From Piromyces finnis (lineage: Eukaryota > Neocallimastigomycota > Neocallimastigomycetes > Neocallimastigales > Neocallimastigaceae): a stretch of DNA of 64,000 bases. Location of the stretch: NCBI GenBank assembly GCA_002104945.1, contig MCFH01000014.1, forward strand, positions 777,001 through 841,000. The letters are read 5' to 3'. The notes under the pieces were generated by a model that had not been told where the DNA came from, made no database searches, and worked only from the letters and a program-made list of their open reading frames with translations. Positions 38,201 to 48,541 of this stretch are shown here, in pieces. A program made the translations under genes and the position numbers. The stretch's first letter is position 1; every line of letters begins with the position of its first letter.

Positions 38201-39659
38201 CTTTAAAAGAGTTTTTTGGTGAACAAGAATCAACTTTAGAAAGAGATATATTAGAAGCCATGACAGTACAAGTCTCTTGTGATAAAGGATCGTTAACAGA
38301 TTCATTGTTAATTAAGACAGATTTAGAACGATTTTCTTTGGGATTACGAGAATGAGATAACTTAGAATTTGAAAAAGAAGATTTAGGTTTGTCAATAAAA
38401 ATAGGCAAAGAAACAGAAGAAGAGTTATTGCAATCAGTAGAAAAAACAGAAGTTTCCTGATGGAATTCGGGAACATTCGAAGGGAGAGTCATACAATGAT
38501 CCAAGCAATATGAAGAACCAAAGGATAATTTATTATTTTCAAAGTCAATACTTGGATTATGTTCCTTAAGCCAACGTAGACCTAGAATACAAGGATATAC
38601 AGGTAGATCAGTAACGTAAAAGACAGTACGGCATAGGTGATCCATGTAGCGAAGATTAAGAAGTGGAGTAACTCCGAACAGTTTTTGGCTACCACCAATA
38701 CCGAATACGTTGGGTAAATCTTCTTCATAGTGGTAGGGAATATTGTGATCGTTGCAATAGTCGACATCTATTAGATTAAGTGTAGAACCGGAGTCTATAA
38801 GAATTTTTGTGTCTAGTTCAAACGATAATTTAAAATTTGAGGTTACCCTATCTTGTTGATTTTTCTTGGAATTGGTAGAATTATTTTGTAGAGAAACTAA
38901 AGATTCGAATGCTGAGTTTTTATTTCTTCTCTTATGACAATCTTTCAGTTGGTGTCCTGGAGATCCACAATAGACGCATAAGTTTTCCTTACTTCTTCTT
39001 TCTTTTTCTTCCTTGGATAACGGACCAAAGTATCTTTTCTTCTTGGGATGTTCTTTTAGATTTGTGGAAGCCTTTCTGGAGCCATTGCTGGAATTAGAAC
39101 TTGGTCCCTTAGTATTTTTGTCAAAAAATAATCCCCTGGTAGCAAGTCTGGAGTCTATTCTAGCTGCAATAGTTTGGAGGGAAAACAAATCTCTTGGTCC
39201 TGGGAACATCTCTAATATCTTCATTGCAACTTCTTGGTTGAGCCCAGCGATAAAAGCATCCATCTTAGCCTCTTCATTCCAGTTAGATTCATCAGAGTAT
39301 TTGTTAAATTCAAGGATGTATCCTCTGATGCCGCCCAAACGATGTTGCTTGAGAGTACGTAGCATTTGATTGGCTACGTAGACTGCATCATTGTTCCCGT
39401 AGAATGCCTTTAGTCTTTCCTTGAATGCTTGGTAGTTGGTCAGACATGGATCATGGTTGTCAATAAGCGTAGCGGCCCAATTTAATGCATTTCCATAAAG
39501 GCGAGAAATCAGGTAGATAACCTTGCTCTCTTCATCTTGATATCTTTCGGGATAAAGGAGAAAAACAAGTTCTATTTTGGCTAAGAAACCTTTGAGATAT
39601 TTTCTGTCTCCTGCGAAACCGTCTTTTAGTGAGGCGTTATCAAATATTTGTCCTTCCAT
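35295..39659 (-). CDS. Chromo-1 Gag-Pol polyprotein with C-terminal chromodomain
   Basis: 1454 residues in a single frame, as in Tf1-like elements. Order: Gag with capsid-like region and zinc knuckle C-x2-C-x4-H-x4-C (228-241); aspartic protease with DSG (289-291); RT with LCQDYREL and YIDD; RNase H with ETDSSNF and SDHRN; integrase with HHCC zinc motif and a DDE core ([28 protein letters not shown]); a C-terminal chromodomain ([10 protein letters not shown]...YLIKWKGY...ASWEPE). Function is self-replication through reverse transcription and integration; chromodomains of this family bind methylated histone H3 and steer integration. No disabling change was seen. Base composition is richer in G+C than host intergenic DNA. 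Confidence 0.93.
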   Translation of the reverse strand: MEGQIFDNASLKDGFAGDRKYLKGFLAKIELVFLLYPERYQDEESKVIYLISRLYGNALNWAATLIDNHDPCLTNYQAFKERLKAFYGNNDAVYVANQMLRTLKQHRLGGIRGYILEFNKYSDESNWNEEAKMDAFIAGLNQEVAMKILEMFPGPRDLFSLQTIAARIDSRLATRGLFFDKNTKGPSSNSSNGSRKASTNLKEHPKKKRYFGPLSKEEKERRSKENLCVYCGSPGHQLKDCHKRRNKNSAFESLVSLQNNSTNSKKNQQDRVTSNFKLSFELDTKILIDSGSTLNLIDVDYCNDHNIPYHYEEDLPNVFGIGGSQKLFGVTPLLNLRYMDHLCRTVFYVTDLPVYPCILGLRWLKEHNPSIDFENNKLSFGSSYCLDHCMTLPSNVPEFHQETSVFSTDCNNSSSVSLPIFIDKPKSSFSNSKLSHSRNPKENRSKSVLINNESVNDPLSQETCTVMASNISLSKVDSCSPKNSFKDSNPTTKLPKELESYMDVFSESSAAQLPPHRPYDCQINLIENAKLFYGPIYPLTDEETRVLKDYIDENLKKGFIRKSKSPAGAPVLFVPKKNGELRLCQDYRELNKITIRDSYPLPLIQDMLEHLGKAKIFSKLDLRSAYNLVRIKKGDEYKTAFTCKFGHFEYLVMPFGLKNAPAVFQHFINDVLENILGIFVYSYIDDLIIFSENHKSHIKHVIEVLDRLRNAGLYAKLEKCEFFVSSIDFLGHRISSEGIHMDPNKVSAIINWPVPSSVKEVQSFIGLANYYRRFIPNFAKVAQPLHRLLRKNVKFDFSSEALDAFNTIKSLISSAPILSHPNRDLPFIVETDSSNFAIGAVLSQKSPDDKMIHPVAFYSRSLTSAERNYPIYDKELLAIVNALETWRHFLKGALTPFTIYSDHRNLLYQKKPEKMSQRLVRWALFLSEFNFKILYRSGSSNGKPDALSRRPDYMDSSLPSDAPFSVLRPENFCALICSISSLNDEILSEYVNDSFYIDICNFLENKNLPAPHPQSNKFSLSNSFLLFDSRIYVPLKCRPSVLKLCHDSPSAGHFGIRKTISLISRDFWWPSISIDVKNYIRSCEICCRSKPSRHKPYGLLQPLEISDHPWASISMDFITDLPPSDGFNTILVVVDRLTKMCHLIPFKGIPSASDTAFAFLNYIFKIHGLPSEIISDRGAQFTSKFWKSICQSLDVNVKYSSPYHHQSNGQTERVNSVVEQYLRCFSNYKGTNWINFLPLAEFSYNNAVQDSTKFSPFFLNYGYHPKYSPVIPDQTNVPRAEEFTRDFEDLMEKLKENLKKAIQVQKKYADKYRQEPPTFKTGDKVWLDSSLIIHKGNKKFNPRKLGPFRIISKISNLTYKLELPKSLKIYPIVHVSNLEPYYEDSFGRIKDPPPPIIVNEEEEYEVEEILDKRKHYGKIQYLIKWKGYPLSEASWEPESNLNCDELIKNFNNSH

Positions 39660-40361
39660 TAAAATTAAAAAAATATAATTGTTTGAAAATAAAAATTATG
39701 TAAATAAGATAAAGTTATGTTTGAAGAAATTAAGAAAGAAAAAAAAATTAAATCTTTATTATTATTTATTGATTAAAATATTTTAAATATAGACAAAGAG
39801 TCAAATTAAATAGTATTGGACCATCAAATATTTAATTTTATTAGTATTCAATACTAGGTCCCTTGTAGCTCTTTGTTGATAACGTAGATATTATCAATTA
39901 TTAATATTGGAAATGAAAATTTTCAATAAAAGGAATTAACGGTATTAGTTTCTTTATTGTCACTTACTTAATTAAGCGGAAAGAAAAAAAATAGGTTTAA
40001 TTCCCCGATTATTAATAATATCTAAACAACAAAGTATTACGTATAGGTGTCCAACTATCCACGCTAAGGGAGGTATTGAATCCTAACTTCTTTGTTATTT
40101 TAATATTTTTTCAAAAATAATAAATAAAATTTAATTTTATTTATTAAAAGTAGAAAACGTTTTATTTAGAAAATGAATTTTTTCTTTATTATTAAATTAA
40201 GCGTCCTGGCGCTCCCCTTATAATAACTGTGGGTTTTACTTTTGTTTTCAGTACCCTTATTGTTAAAATAAGCTTCACTGACTTACTTAATTTTTTAATA
40301 AATTAAAAATTCTTCCTTTTTTAAACACTAAGGTGTTATTATATATTTTAGGAGTTTTTAT
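39660..40361 (-). other. Chromo-1 5' leader
   Basis: 702 nt between the 5' LTR and the start codon. It starts with the predicted self-priming site and a CCTTAGTGTTTAA block also found in Chromo-2. The rest is untranslated leader with no gene. Confidence 0.6.
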
Positions 40362-40362
40362 T
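40352..40362 (-). promoter_or_regulatory. Chromo-1 minus-strand primer-binding site (self-primer type)
   Basis: Directly downstream of the 5' LTR, reading on the minus strand, the sequence is AATAAAAACTC, counting the last LTR base. It is not a TGG-type tRNA site. It is exactly complementary over 11 nt to GAGTTTTTATT at 40511-40521 inside the LTR, 42 nt after the TATAAATA box. This arrangement matches Tf1-type self-priming. Confidence 0.6.
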
Positions 40363-40770
40363 GTAAAGAACTAATGTTCAATAAATAAAAACACAAATAT
40401 ATAAAAAGGAAAATAATAAAAGCAAATAAAAATTTTATTATTGAACACTTAACAAAATTATAACAGGTTAGTGTTTAATAATTTTATTTTTATTATAAAA
40501 TTTCTTTGTTAATAAAAACTCGAATTCCAAATAATTTTTTGAGAAATTTCACTCGTATTTATATAAATGTTTTTAAAAGTAAATTTATAAAAATTTTACA
40601 ACTTAATTTTTTAAGCCAATCAGAAATTATCTTCTTTGGTAAAATTTCGTTATAAAATATTTTAATAATTAAAAAAAAGATATTAATGAGGTTTCGAACT
40701 CGAGTAGTTCAAACCAAGGTCTTAGTTACTAACCACTAAGACAGGTTACTAATTTCTATGATTCGTTACA
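40362..40770 (-). repeat. Chromo-1 5' LTR with TATA box and tRNA-like block
   Basis: 409 bp. On the minus strand it contains, from its start, a tRNA-like A-box (40738-40728) and B-box (40699-40691), then TATAAATA (40563-40556), then the candidate self-primer (40521-40511). The rest is AT-rich and ends TTCTTTACA. Confidence 0.93.
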
Positions 40771-40775
40771 TTCTA

Positions 40776-40911
40776 AAGAATAAATATTAATTTTTCATTT
40801 GGAAGTTTAAAGGGTTATTTTATATTTAAATTTAATTTCTTAAAAAACATATTTACTATATAATTGATAACATTCTGACCTGGCCGCATAACCAAATCCA
40901 AAAACTTAACA
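40776..40911 (+). repeat. Copia 5' LTR remnant (3' end only)
   Basis: The last 80 nt (about 40832-40911, with TGACCTGGCCGCATAACC and ending ACTTAACA) match 63148-63228, the end of the downstream copia LTR, with only a few differences. The part before it, up to the Chromo-1 duplication, is similar but diverged. The LTR start to the left of Chromo-1 could not be recognised with confidence. Confidence 0.6.
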
Positions 40912-42108
40912 TAGGATATATTTCAGCTTGATATTAAAGCTGCCTACCTCAATGCTCCATTAGATACGGATATTTACACCACTATTCCGCTTGGAGATAG
41001 CAACTTTGGGGGAGGATACTGGAAGCTGCATAAAGCTCTTTATTGTTTAAAATAATCAGGAAGACAATGGAATAAAACAATAGATAAATTCCTGAAAAAT
41101 AATAACTTTAAACCATTAAAATCCGAACCATGTATATATACGTTAAAAGAAAACAAATACGTAAAATATATAATTGGTCTATATGTAGACGACATGGTTA
41201 TAGTTGGAAAAACAAATACAATAGAGAGGGTAATAAGCAAAATTAAAAGTAAATATAAAATATCAAATAGCGGTCCCATTAATTATATTCTAGGAATAAA
41301 AATTGAGAAGAAAGGTTCCAAATACATTATTTCTCAAGAGAATTACATTAATAATGTATTACAAAAATTTCATATGGAAAACGTACGTAGAAGAAATACG
41401 CCATGTACAACAGTTGACAAGAGCACCTCAAATAATAATCCTTTTGATAGGACTAAATATAAAAGTGCAATAGGTGCATTAATATACTTATCAAAAAGTA
41501 CTAGACCGGATATTGCTTTCGCCGTTAATAAAGCTGCAAGAAAATCCGAAAACCCAACAGTATCTGACTGGAATACAATTGTAAACATTTTCAGATACTT
41601 ATCCACTACAAAACACTACAAAATCGAATACAGTGGTGAAGGGAAAATCCAAGGATACACTGATTCGGACTACGGAGGCGCAGAAGACTTTAAATCTACC
41701 TCTGGAGGGATAATCTTAATGGGAAACAGCCCAATATGCTGGTTGTCAAAGAAACAAACATGTGTGGCTACGTCTACTGCTGAGGATGAGTACATAAGTA
41801 CGTCAATGAATACGAAGAAGATCCTATGGCTTAAAAATATGGTAGATGAAATTTTTAACTACAATAAAAATATAACTTTATTCACCGACAACAAGGCAAG
41901 TAAGAAAATAATAGAAAACGGTGAAATAAACACAAAGTTAAAACACATAAATATACACTACCATTTTATTATTGACAACATAGAAAAGAACAATATAAAA
42001 ATAGAATATATAAACACTAAAGAAATGCTAGCTGACCCTTTAACTAAAGACCTACCTGGTCCAAGAATGTTTGAATATACAAATAAGATATTCTTAAAGA
42101 AAATCTAA
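40912..42108 (+). pseudogene. Ty1/copia RT-RNase H remnant with one nonsense codon
   Basis: From 40921 the frame reads QLDIKAAYLNAPLD, a typical copia RT entry. TAA at 41053 replaces the Gln of the usual LKQS motif. The frame then continues open to 42108 with YVDDM at about 41185, an LGIKI block, the RNase H region (YTDSDYGG, WLSKKQTCVATSTAEDEY) and ends with ADPLTKDLPG. Gag, protease and integrase are missing: RT starts 10 nt after an LTR end, so an internal deletion removed the first half. The polypurine tract TTTGAGGGGGAG follows at 42109-42120 and an LTR starts at 42121. This copy is non-autonomous and dead. Confidence 0.85.
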
Positions 42109-42120
42109 TTTGAGGGGGAG

Positions 42121-42302
42121 TGTGAACATTTATGGACACATAATTTTATTTATCTATATCATATATTTATAAACACACGTGACTATTTTATAAAAACATA
42201 AACATGTATTAAAAGTGTTGTAAACGTAATGTCTACGTGTTGTAGAGATAGTTATTTTTTATTTATTTTATTTTATTTTCTATGGTCACATGACCTTATA
42301 TC
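42121..42302 (+). repeat. Copia 3' LTR, left part (interrupted)
   Basis: Starts TGTGAACATTTATGG right after the polypurine tract and is broken at 42302 by the insertion of Gypsy-3. The remainder resumes at 62835. TATC is present on both sides (42299-42302 and 62835-62838) as the target duplication. Confidence 0.75.
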
Positions 42303-42872
42303 TGATATAAGTTTCTTTTATGTTGTAGTAATTTAATATTAGTTTATTTATAATTTATTATATTAGGTGAAAAATATTTTATTACTATTAACTTCTCTCT
42401 TATTAATAATTTCACTTATAATATTTTCTTATTAATTATTAAAGCTCTTCTCTTTCTAATTATTAATTATTTTTACATGAATATTTTTATATTATAAAAT
42501 TCCTATAATTGAATATCAATTATATAATGTAATGTATTCATAATATATGAATAATAATTAAATAGGATATAGTATAATATATTTTACATTTTATATGAAA
42601 TATTACTATATAAGGAAAGGTAATGTAATACAAATAAGTATTACAATAAAATTAATACTAATATATAATATTAATATTTAAGAATATAATGAAATATGTA
42701 CATGAATTCTATAACTAATATATAAATAATGTATTATAATATATATCAATTATTATATTATTATTATGAAATATTTGATATAAATTTTTATAGATGAAAT
42801 TGAATATTTTAAATAATAAAAATTATTTTAAATATTGGCTAATATGTAGCTAGACATATTAATTTCATATCA
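42303..42872 (-). repeat. Gypsy-3 3' LTR
   Basis: 570 bp; the same sequence recurs at 62265-62834. On the minus strand it is preceded by a purine-rich AGCAGGGAAG tract (plus 42875-42886), the likely polypurine tract. Confidence 0.9.
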
Positions 42873-42984
42873 GAAACTTCCCTGCTAGAATTGAGCTATA
42901 ATTATTAATTATTTGATATAATTAAAATAATTATATGCGAAATAATTTAATAAAATTTATATTGAAATATTTTTATAATTATAT
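42873..42984 (-). other. Gypsy-3 3' untranslated part, left of the nested element
   Basis: 112 nt of Gypsy-3 internal sequence between its 3' LTR and the insertion point of the ORF-less element. It continues at 49330 after the duplicated TATAT. Confidence 0.7.
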
Positions 42985-43773
42985 TGTAAAGATATAATAT
43001 ATATCTTTAGATTATTTAATAATTAATTATTAATTATTAAATAATAAATTAATATTTAGTAAAACTGATTATAAAATTTTTGAGTAAATTTTATGGAATA
43101 ATTTAATAATAAATTATTTTATAATAATTCCGTTAAATTTAAATTAAGATAAATATTTAAGTTTAAGGAATAAAAGAATTTTAATTAAATTTAAATATTT
43201 CAAATATTTTAAATAATTAAAATATTTTTCAAATATTTTTTTATTTAATTTTAGAATAGATTATACTTTTTTATTTAAATTTAGAATAGTTTAATAATTT
43301 TAACTTAGTTTTAAAAATAGATTTATTTATATTTCAATAGGAAATATATTAAGAATAGTATTGATAATATTAAATTAATTTATAGAAAATACATGGGCTT
43401 TATTCAATTTTGAGTTTACTCAAATTGAATTAAAAGTATAATGAATTAGTTTAGTTTAGTTCTGTTATTTTATTATTTAATTAAATTAGTTTTGTTTATT
43501 TTATATTAAATATATGTTTATTTAAATAGAATAATATATTAGAATATAATTATGAAAAAATATAAATACATGTAATTTTTATTTGTTAAATCGATGTAAT
43601 TGTTATTTTCAATTTTTTAATTATTAACTATTATATAGTTAATAATCTTTTTAAGAGTTTTAAATAAAATGATTTTTAAAATAAAAATTTAATGTTTTAT
43701 TTTTTTATTTTTGTGTTAATAAAAATTGTTTTGTTTTAAGTATGAAATCTGTTTTAAATTTTATACTTTTACA
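42985..43773 (+). repeat. LARD 5' LTR
   Basis: 789 bp. TATAAATA at 43561-43568 and the candidate self-primer GTAATTGTTATT at 43596-43607, 35 nt downstream. Differs from the right copy at scattered positions, for example in a T run near 43236. Confidence 0.9.
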
Positions 43774-43784
43774 ATAACAATTAC
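43773..43784 (+). promoter_or_regulatory. LARD primer-binding site (self-primer type)
   Basis: The last LTR base plus the next 11 nt read AATAACAATTAC, exactly complementary over 12 nt to GTAATTGTTATT in the LTR. No TGG-type tRNA site is present at this boundary. Confidence 0.6.
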
Positions 43785-43924
43785 CTTTTCTTATTAAAAA
43801 ACACGTTTTATATTTAATAATAAAACAATTTTTATTTTCTGAAGTTACAACATTGGGAATTGCTACCGTAGAAAATTTGGAACTTTTCGGAAATTTTTTC
43901 TCTTCGGAAATTTTTTTGTCTACT

Positions 43925-44225
43925 TGAGAAGCCTACCTTGTGGAACTATTTATGGTGTAACTTCTGTCAGTGTAACATCAATTTTGTGTTACCCTACTTT
44001 GTGAAATTCTAAATAAATTTTGTGAATACTACCTTGTGAAACCCTACTTTGTGGAACTATAATTGTGGAATTTTTACTTGTGGAACACTACCTTGTGAAA
44101 TCCTCCCTTCGTGGAATTCTTTTGAACGAATCTCGTGGAACTTTGCTTGTGGAACATCTTTACTTTGTGAAACTTTCTTTTATATATTAGAATTGGAATG
44201 AGTGTAACTCTACTTTGTGAAACAA
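43925..44225. repeat. Short dispersed CTTGTGGAAC/CTTTGTGAAAC repeats
   Basis: At least ten variants of TGTGGAAC or TGTGAAAC, usually preceded by ACCT or ACTT, in about 300 bp, spaced irregularly by roughly 15-45 bp. The frame is not maintained, so this is not a coding repeat. It could be an RNA-binding platform or simple expansion. Confidence 0.7.
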
Positions 44226-44347
44226 TGAAATCTTTATATATAAAATCTATCTGTAATACTAATAGAAATATATTTATGAAATACTCTTGTTTTTAAATTG
44301 ATGAAACTCTTTTAAAATTAAATTTAATTATAATATACTATAAAAAG

Positions 44348-45856
44348 AACTCGCTCGACACCGTTTGATAGGATAGAGTCTGAGCGACATCTTTTATACA
44401 TAGTATATTATAAATTAAATTGGATATATACAATTAAAAGAGTAAATTAAATCAAAAAATTAATTGCAAAGTAAGAAAATTAAAACTTATTTAAAAAGGA
44501 AGAAAATTAAGAAAAAGTTAATAAAATTTTAAAATTATTTAAATATATTGAGAAATAAGTGAATTAGTATGTTGATTTCACTTATTTGAATGAATTATTA
44601 ATTGTTATTTTGAAATGAACTTATTATATACTTAAAAGACCTCGCTCGACACCGTTTGATAGGATAGAGTCTGAGCGACATCTTTTAAACATGGTATATA
44701 ATAATTATAGAATTATTTAAAATATATTGTATGAAAATTAAAATTTTGATATTTATTAATTAAAATGAAATTGAGAAATAAGTGAATTAAAATGTAAATA
44801 TCACTTATTGGAAAAAGTTATTTTATTGAAATATATTTATTATATATTATAAAAGACCTCGCTCGACACCTTTTGATAGGATAGAGTCTGAGCGACATCT
44901 TTTAGACGTAGTATATAATAATTTTAGATTTATTTAAAATACATTGAGAAATATGAAAATTAAAATTTTGATATTTATTAATTAAAAGTAGTTGAGGAAT
45001 AAGTTATCTTATTGAAATAAATTTATTATATACTATAAAAGACCTCGCTCGACACCTTTTGATAGGATAGAGTCTGAGCGACATCTTTAGATATTGTATA
45101 TAATAAATTAAATTGAATATATAATTAAAACAAATTAAAATTTGATTATATAATAAGTAAATTTGAAATGAATTTATTATATACTTAAAAGACCTCGCTC
45201 GACACCTTTTGATAGGATAGAGTCTGAGCGACATCTTTTAGATATAGTATATAATAAATTAAAATTAAGAAATGAATTAAAATTTTACAATAAAAGTAAA
45301 AGTAATAAATGTGTAAAGTTAGTTAAATAAATAAATTATTCTTTATTATAATAAGATTTCGATGACACCTTTTTAGAGGACAGAGTCAGATCGACATCTT
45401 TTTGGGAAATAGTATATAATAAATTAAATTGAAAATACTATAAATTAATTTAACTTGAAAATTTGAAATATATAATTTTATTTAATGAAGTTAGAAAATG
45501 ATTTGATATTTAAAATCACTTTTAAAATAATTTAATTTTATACTAAATAAATAATTCGATGACACCTTTTCTTTAAAGGATAGAGTCAGGTCGACTTCTT
45601 TAATATGAAGATACAATATAAATTCGATTAACTAACTAAATAAATAAAATATATTCAAGGATTATATATTATTAATTAAATTGGATAAATACAATTAAGA
45701 AGTTTATTAAATAATATATTAAAATATTATGAAGTAATACGAAAACGAGCTTAAAAAAAAAAAAAAAATTTAAATTCATTGTAATAACATGTTTTATACT
45801 TTATAAAGAATTCGCTGACACCAGTTGATAGGATGGAGTCAGGTCGACTTCTTTTA
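44348..45856 (+). repeat. Eight copies of a ~45-50-nt structured element
   Basis: Copies start at about 44348, 44638, 44864, 45041, 45191, 45355, 45554 and 45809, separated by 150-290 nt of AT-rich DNA. The first five share TCGCTCGACACC and AGAGTCTGAGCGACATC with a TTTGATAGGAT centre. The last three differ but keep GACACC, AGG and GAGTC. Each can fold as an outer stem (TCGCTC/GAGCGA in copies 1-5, TCGAT/ATCGA in copy 6, TCGAT/GTCGA with G-T in copy 7), an inner GAC/GTC stem beyond a small bulge, and a CC(T)/(A)GG tip. Copy 8 fits the outer stem only partly. Confidence 0.85.
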
Positions 45857-47959
45857 TATAAAGGTGTATTTTATATAACTGAATATTTGACTAAATAGAA
45901 GATTCTTAATAATTAGAATATAAATTTAAAGCTTTTTTAATTTGATTTGAATTTATCAACAAAAGTCAATACAAATTTAGTTATTTAAAAAGTTATACAT
46001 TTATTAAAAAAAAAATTATTTTTATATTTAGTAAATTAAGATAATTTGATTGTAATAGTTTATTAAATAATTTATTAAACAAATGATTAAGAATAAATAA
46101 TTAAAATAATTTGAATTCAATATGAGGAGGTTTTACAAATTTAGTTGTTAAATAAATTATGTTTTTTATATTTAATAAATTAAAATAAATTAATTAAATA
46201 AAGAATTTTTTATAAAGAAGTTATTGTATATCTAGTTAATAAGTTTATATTTTTATTAAGAAGTAAGTTTTATATTTAAAAGATTCAAATAACTTGAATA
46301 AATTAATATAGTAGTTTTGATTGAATAATTATAAAGTTAAATAAATATATAATAAGAAATGAGTGTAATATTTTTTATTCTTAATAATATGATGGTAGTG
46401 AAATCAGAGCTAGAAAATTAATCTATTCTGGATCTGTTCTTAATTTCATTTATCTGGATTTTATAAAGAATAAAATGAAAATAAAAAGAAACAAGAAAGA
46501 AGAACAATTCAGTAATGAAATAATAAATTTGAAAATTCCAATGTTTTAAAAAGAAACTTAATGAATTACTGAATTGTGGAGGATTATAACAAAATGTTAA
46601 GTACATTCGTCCTATGGAAAATAATGTTATCTAAATAATTTTGATTATAATAAATGTAATTTAAAAAATAAATATGATTGTAATGTATTAGTATTGTAGA
46701 ATTAGAAATAGCTATAATAGAAATTAATGAGGAATAGTTTTAGTAATAGTAACAACTTGATAGTATAATAGTTAGTATTAATAATAATTAAAAAAAAAAA
46801 ATAGAATTAATAAATACAACAAATGAAAAAAAATATAATAAAATGTAATAAATAGAATAAAGTAATAAATAGAATAAGTTAATAAATATGATAAATGTAA
46901 TAAATAGAATAAATTAATAAATATAATAAGTTAATAAATATGATAAATGTAATAAATATAATGAATAAAACAAATATAAATTAATGTAATATGTATAATA
47001 ATTATAAGAGTTTTTAATAAATGAATAGTTTTTATGTACTTAATAAAACGAACTTTATAAAGAAAAAAAAAAGATTTTAATCTTTATACAATTCTTTTTA
47101 ATGGAAGTATAATGAGATTGATAACTATAATTACTATATATTGATTGTAGGAAATTAAATGATATAATTATTGAAATTCATATATTCCTTTAATCAATAA
47201 ATAAGATAAATGGAGTAAAATATGTTTTTAAACTAAATTTAAATATATCAATAGCTTAGTAAGAATTAAATAAGGTGATGAATTTAAAATTGCTTTAATC
47301 TTTATATGGCATTTTTAATTTATTATCATACCTTTTATTCAAAAATGTATCAGCTCTATTTTAATATTTTAAGTGATGCTTTTGATGAAGTATTTTAATT
47401 ACTTTATAATTAATAATATTTAGTACAACATTATGTATATGTTTATATCAATTCTGTGATGTTTTATTGATGATATTTAAATTTATGAATTCATTTTTAA
47501 AAAAGAAATAATTTTATAATACCATATATTGATAAATTATAAAATAAAAGAGAATTATAAATATGCTAAAAGTATTTTAAAAATGTCTAAAAATGATAAA
47601 TTTGTTAATTAAATTATAGTATTTACTTGATGACTTGATACCACTTTTGTTTATTTAATAATAAGATTAAAAAAAAATAGTGGTATAGTTAATATAATTA
47701 TTGAATGATGTTTTTCCATTATTATTAATGAATGTTAATTTTTTTACAAATATTTTATTACTAAGAATTTTGTTATATTTATTTGCTTAATAATAACCTT
47801 TAAAAAAAAAAAAAGTTCCACTTGGTTTAAAGTTTGTACAATAATAAAAAACATTTAATACTCTTTAAATGCTATTTTCTTTATAATTTTAGAATTGTCT
47901 GTTTGATATATTTTATATAAATTTTATCACAGACTTTTCATTTAAATGAGAGGGTGAAC

Positions 47960-47980
47960 GAGATATTGTTCCAATATCTC
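47960..47980 (+). other. Perfect 9-bp hairpin in the LARD interior
   Basis: GAGATATTG, loop TTC, CAATATCTC. It stands out in AT-rich DNA and is about 560 nt from the 3' LTR. Function unknown. Confidence 0.6.
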
Positions 47981-48509
47981 CGTTGGTTAATAAAATCGAA
48001 TTGATTGTTATATTGGAATCTACTTATAATATTTTATTGTAATCAATCAATCAATTTCAATTTTATACAAACTATGGATTTAATTTAAAATTTAATATTG
48101 AAATTTCTTCAGCTAATAAACCAAAGAAAGTTGAACAGATTACTATAAGTATTAATAAAAAGTATTAAAATTGTAAAATAGAATTTTAATCATGCATAAG
48201 AAGATTATAAAAGTCATGATGATCAAGAAGAATTGAATAAATAAAAATTTGAAACTTAAAGTAAATGTTTTGTTTTGAATACTTAAATAAAAATGTTAAT
48301 AGAAAACAATTTATAAATAACCATAATCTGAATATAAAAACAAATGGATTCTTGATGATTAAGTTTTAGATAAATTATTAGAATTATGTATAAGTAACAA
48401 GAATGATAATAAGAGTATAAATAAATTAAATACTTATATATTTTTTTAACAATGTTATGATTTAGAAAAAGTAGTAACCATTTGTTATTTAAATTTCTTC
48501 AAGAAAATA

Positions 48510-48541
48510 ATCTCGCAGGAGCTCGACTTAAAGGGCGAGAT
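48510..48541 (+). promoter_or_regulatory. Hairpin and polypurine tract abutting the LARD 3' LTR
   Basis: ATCTCGC (48510-48516) pairs with GCGAGAT (48535-48541), which directly precedes the LTR's first T. The purine-rich AAAGGGCGAGA is the likely plus-strand primer. The chromoviruses also have a hairpin just before their polypurine tract. Confidence 0.55.

Larger units (their letters stand above)
34641..40770 (-). mobile_element. Chromo-1: intact Ty3/gypsy chromovirus
   Basis: 6130 bp, minus strand. Two 409-bp LTRs (34641-35049 and 40362-40770) appear identical when read side by side. Ends are TGTAA...TTACA. The 5-bp target duplication TTCTA flanks the element (34636-34640 and 40771-40775). 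One long gag-pol frame is intact. Identical LTRs and an open frame mean a recent and possibly active copy. Sequence on both sides resembles the copia LTR at 62.9-63.2 kb, so it inserted into a copia 5' LTR remnant. Confidence 0.93.

Noticed and set aside
40688-40742. A functional tRNA gene in the Chromo-1 LTR
   Set aside because: A-box and B-box fit but the T-stem and acceptor do not pair; reported as tRNA-like only.
45004-45234. Minus-strand frame with a repeated SLRLYPIKRCRARSF peptide
   Set aside because: It is the antisense of two copies of the structured repeat. The other copies are not in frame and there is no flanking coding signal.
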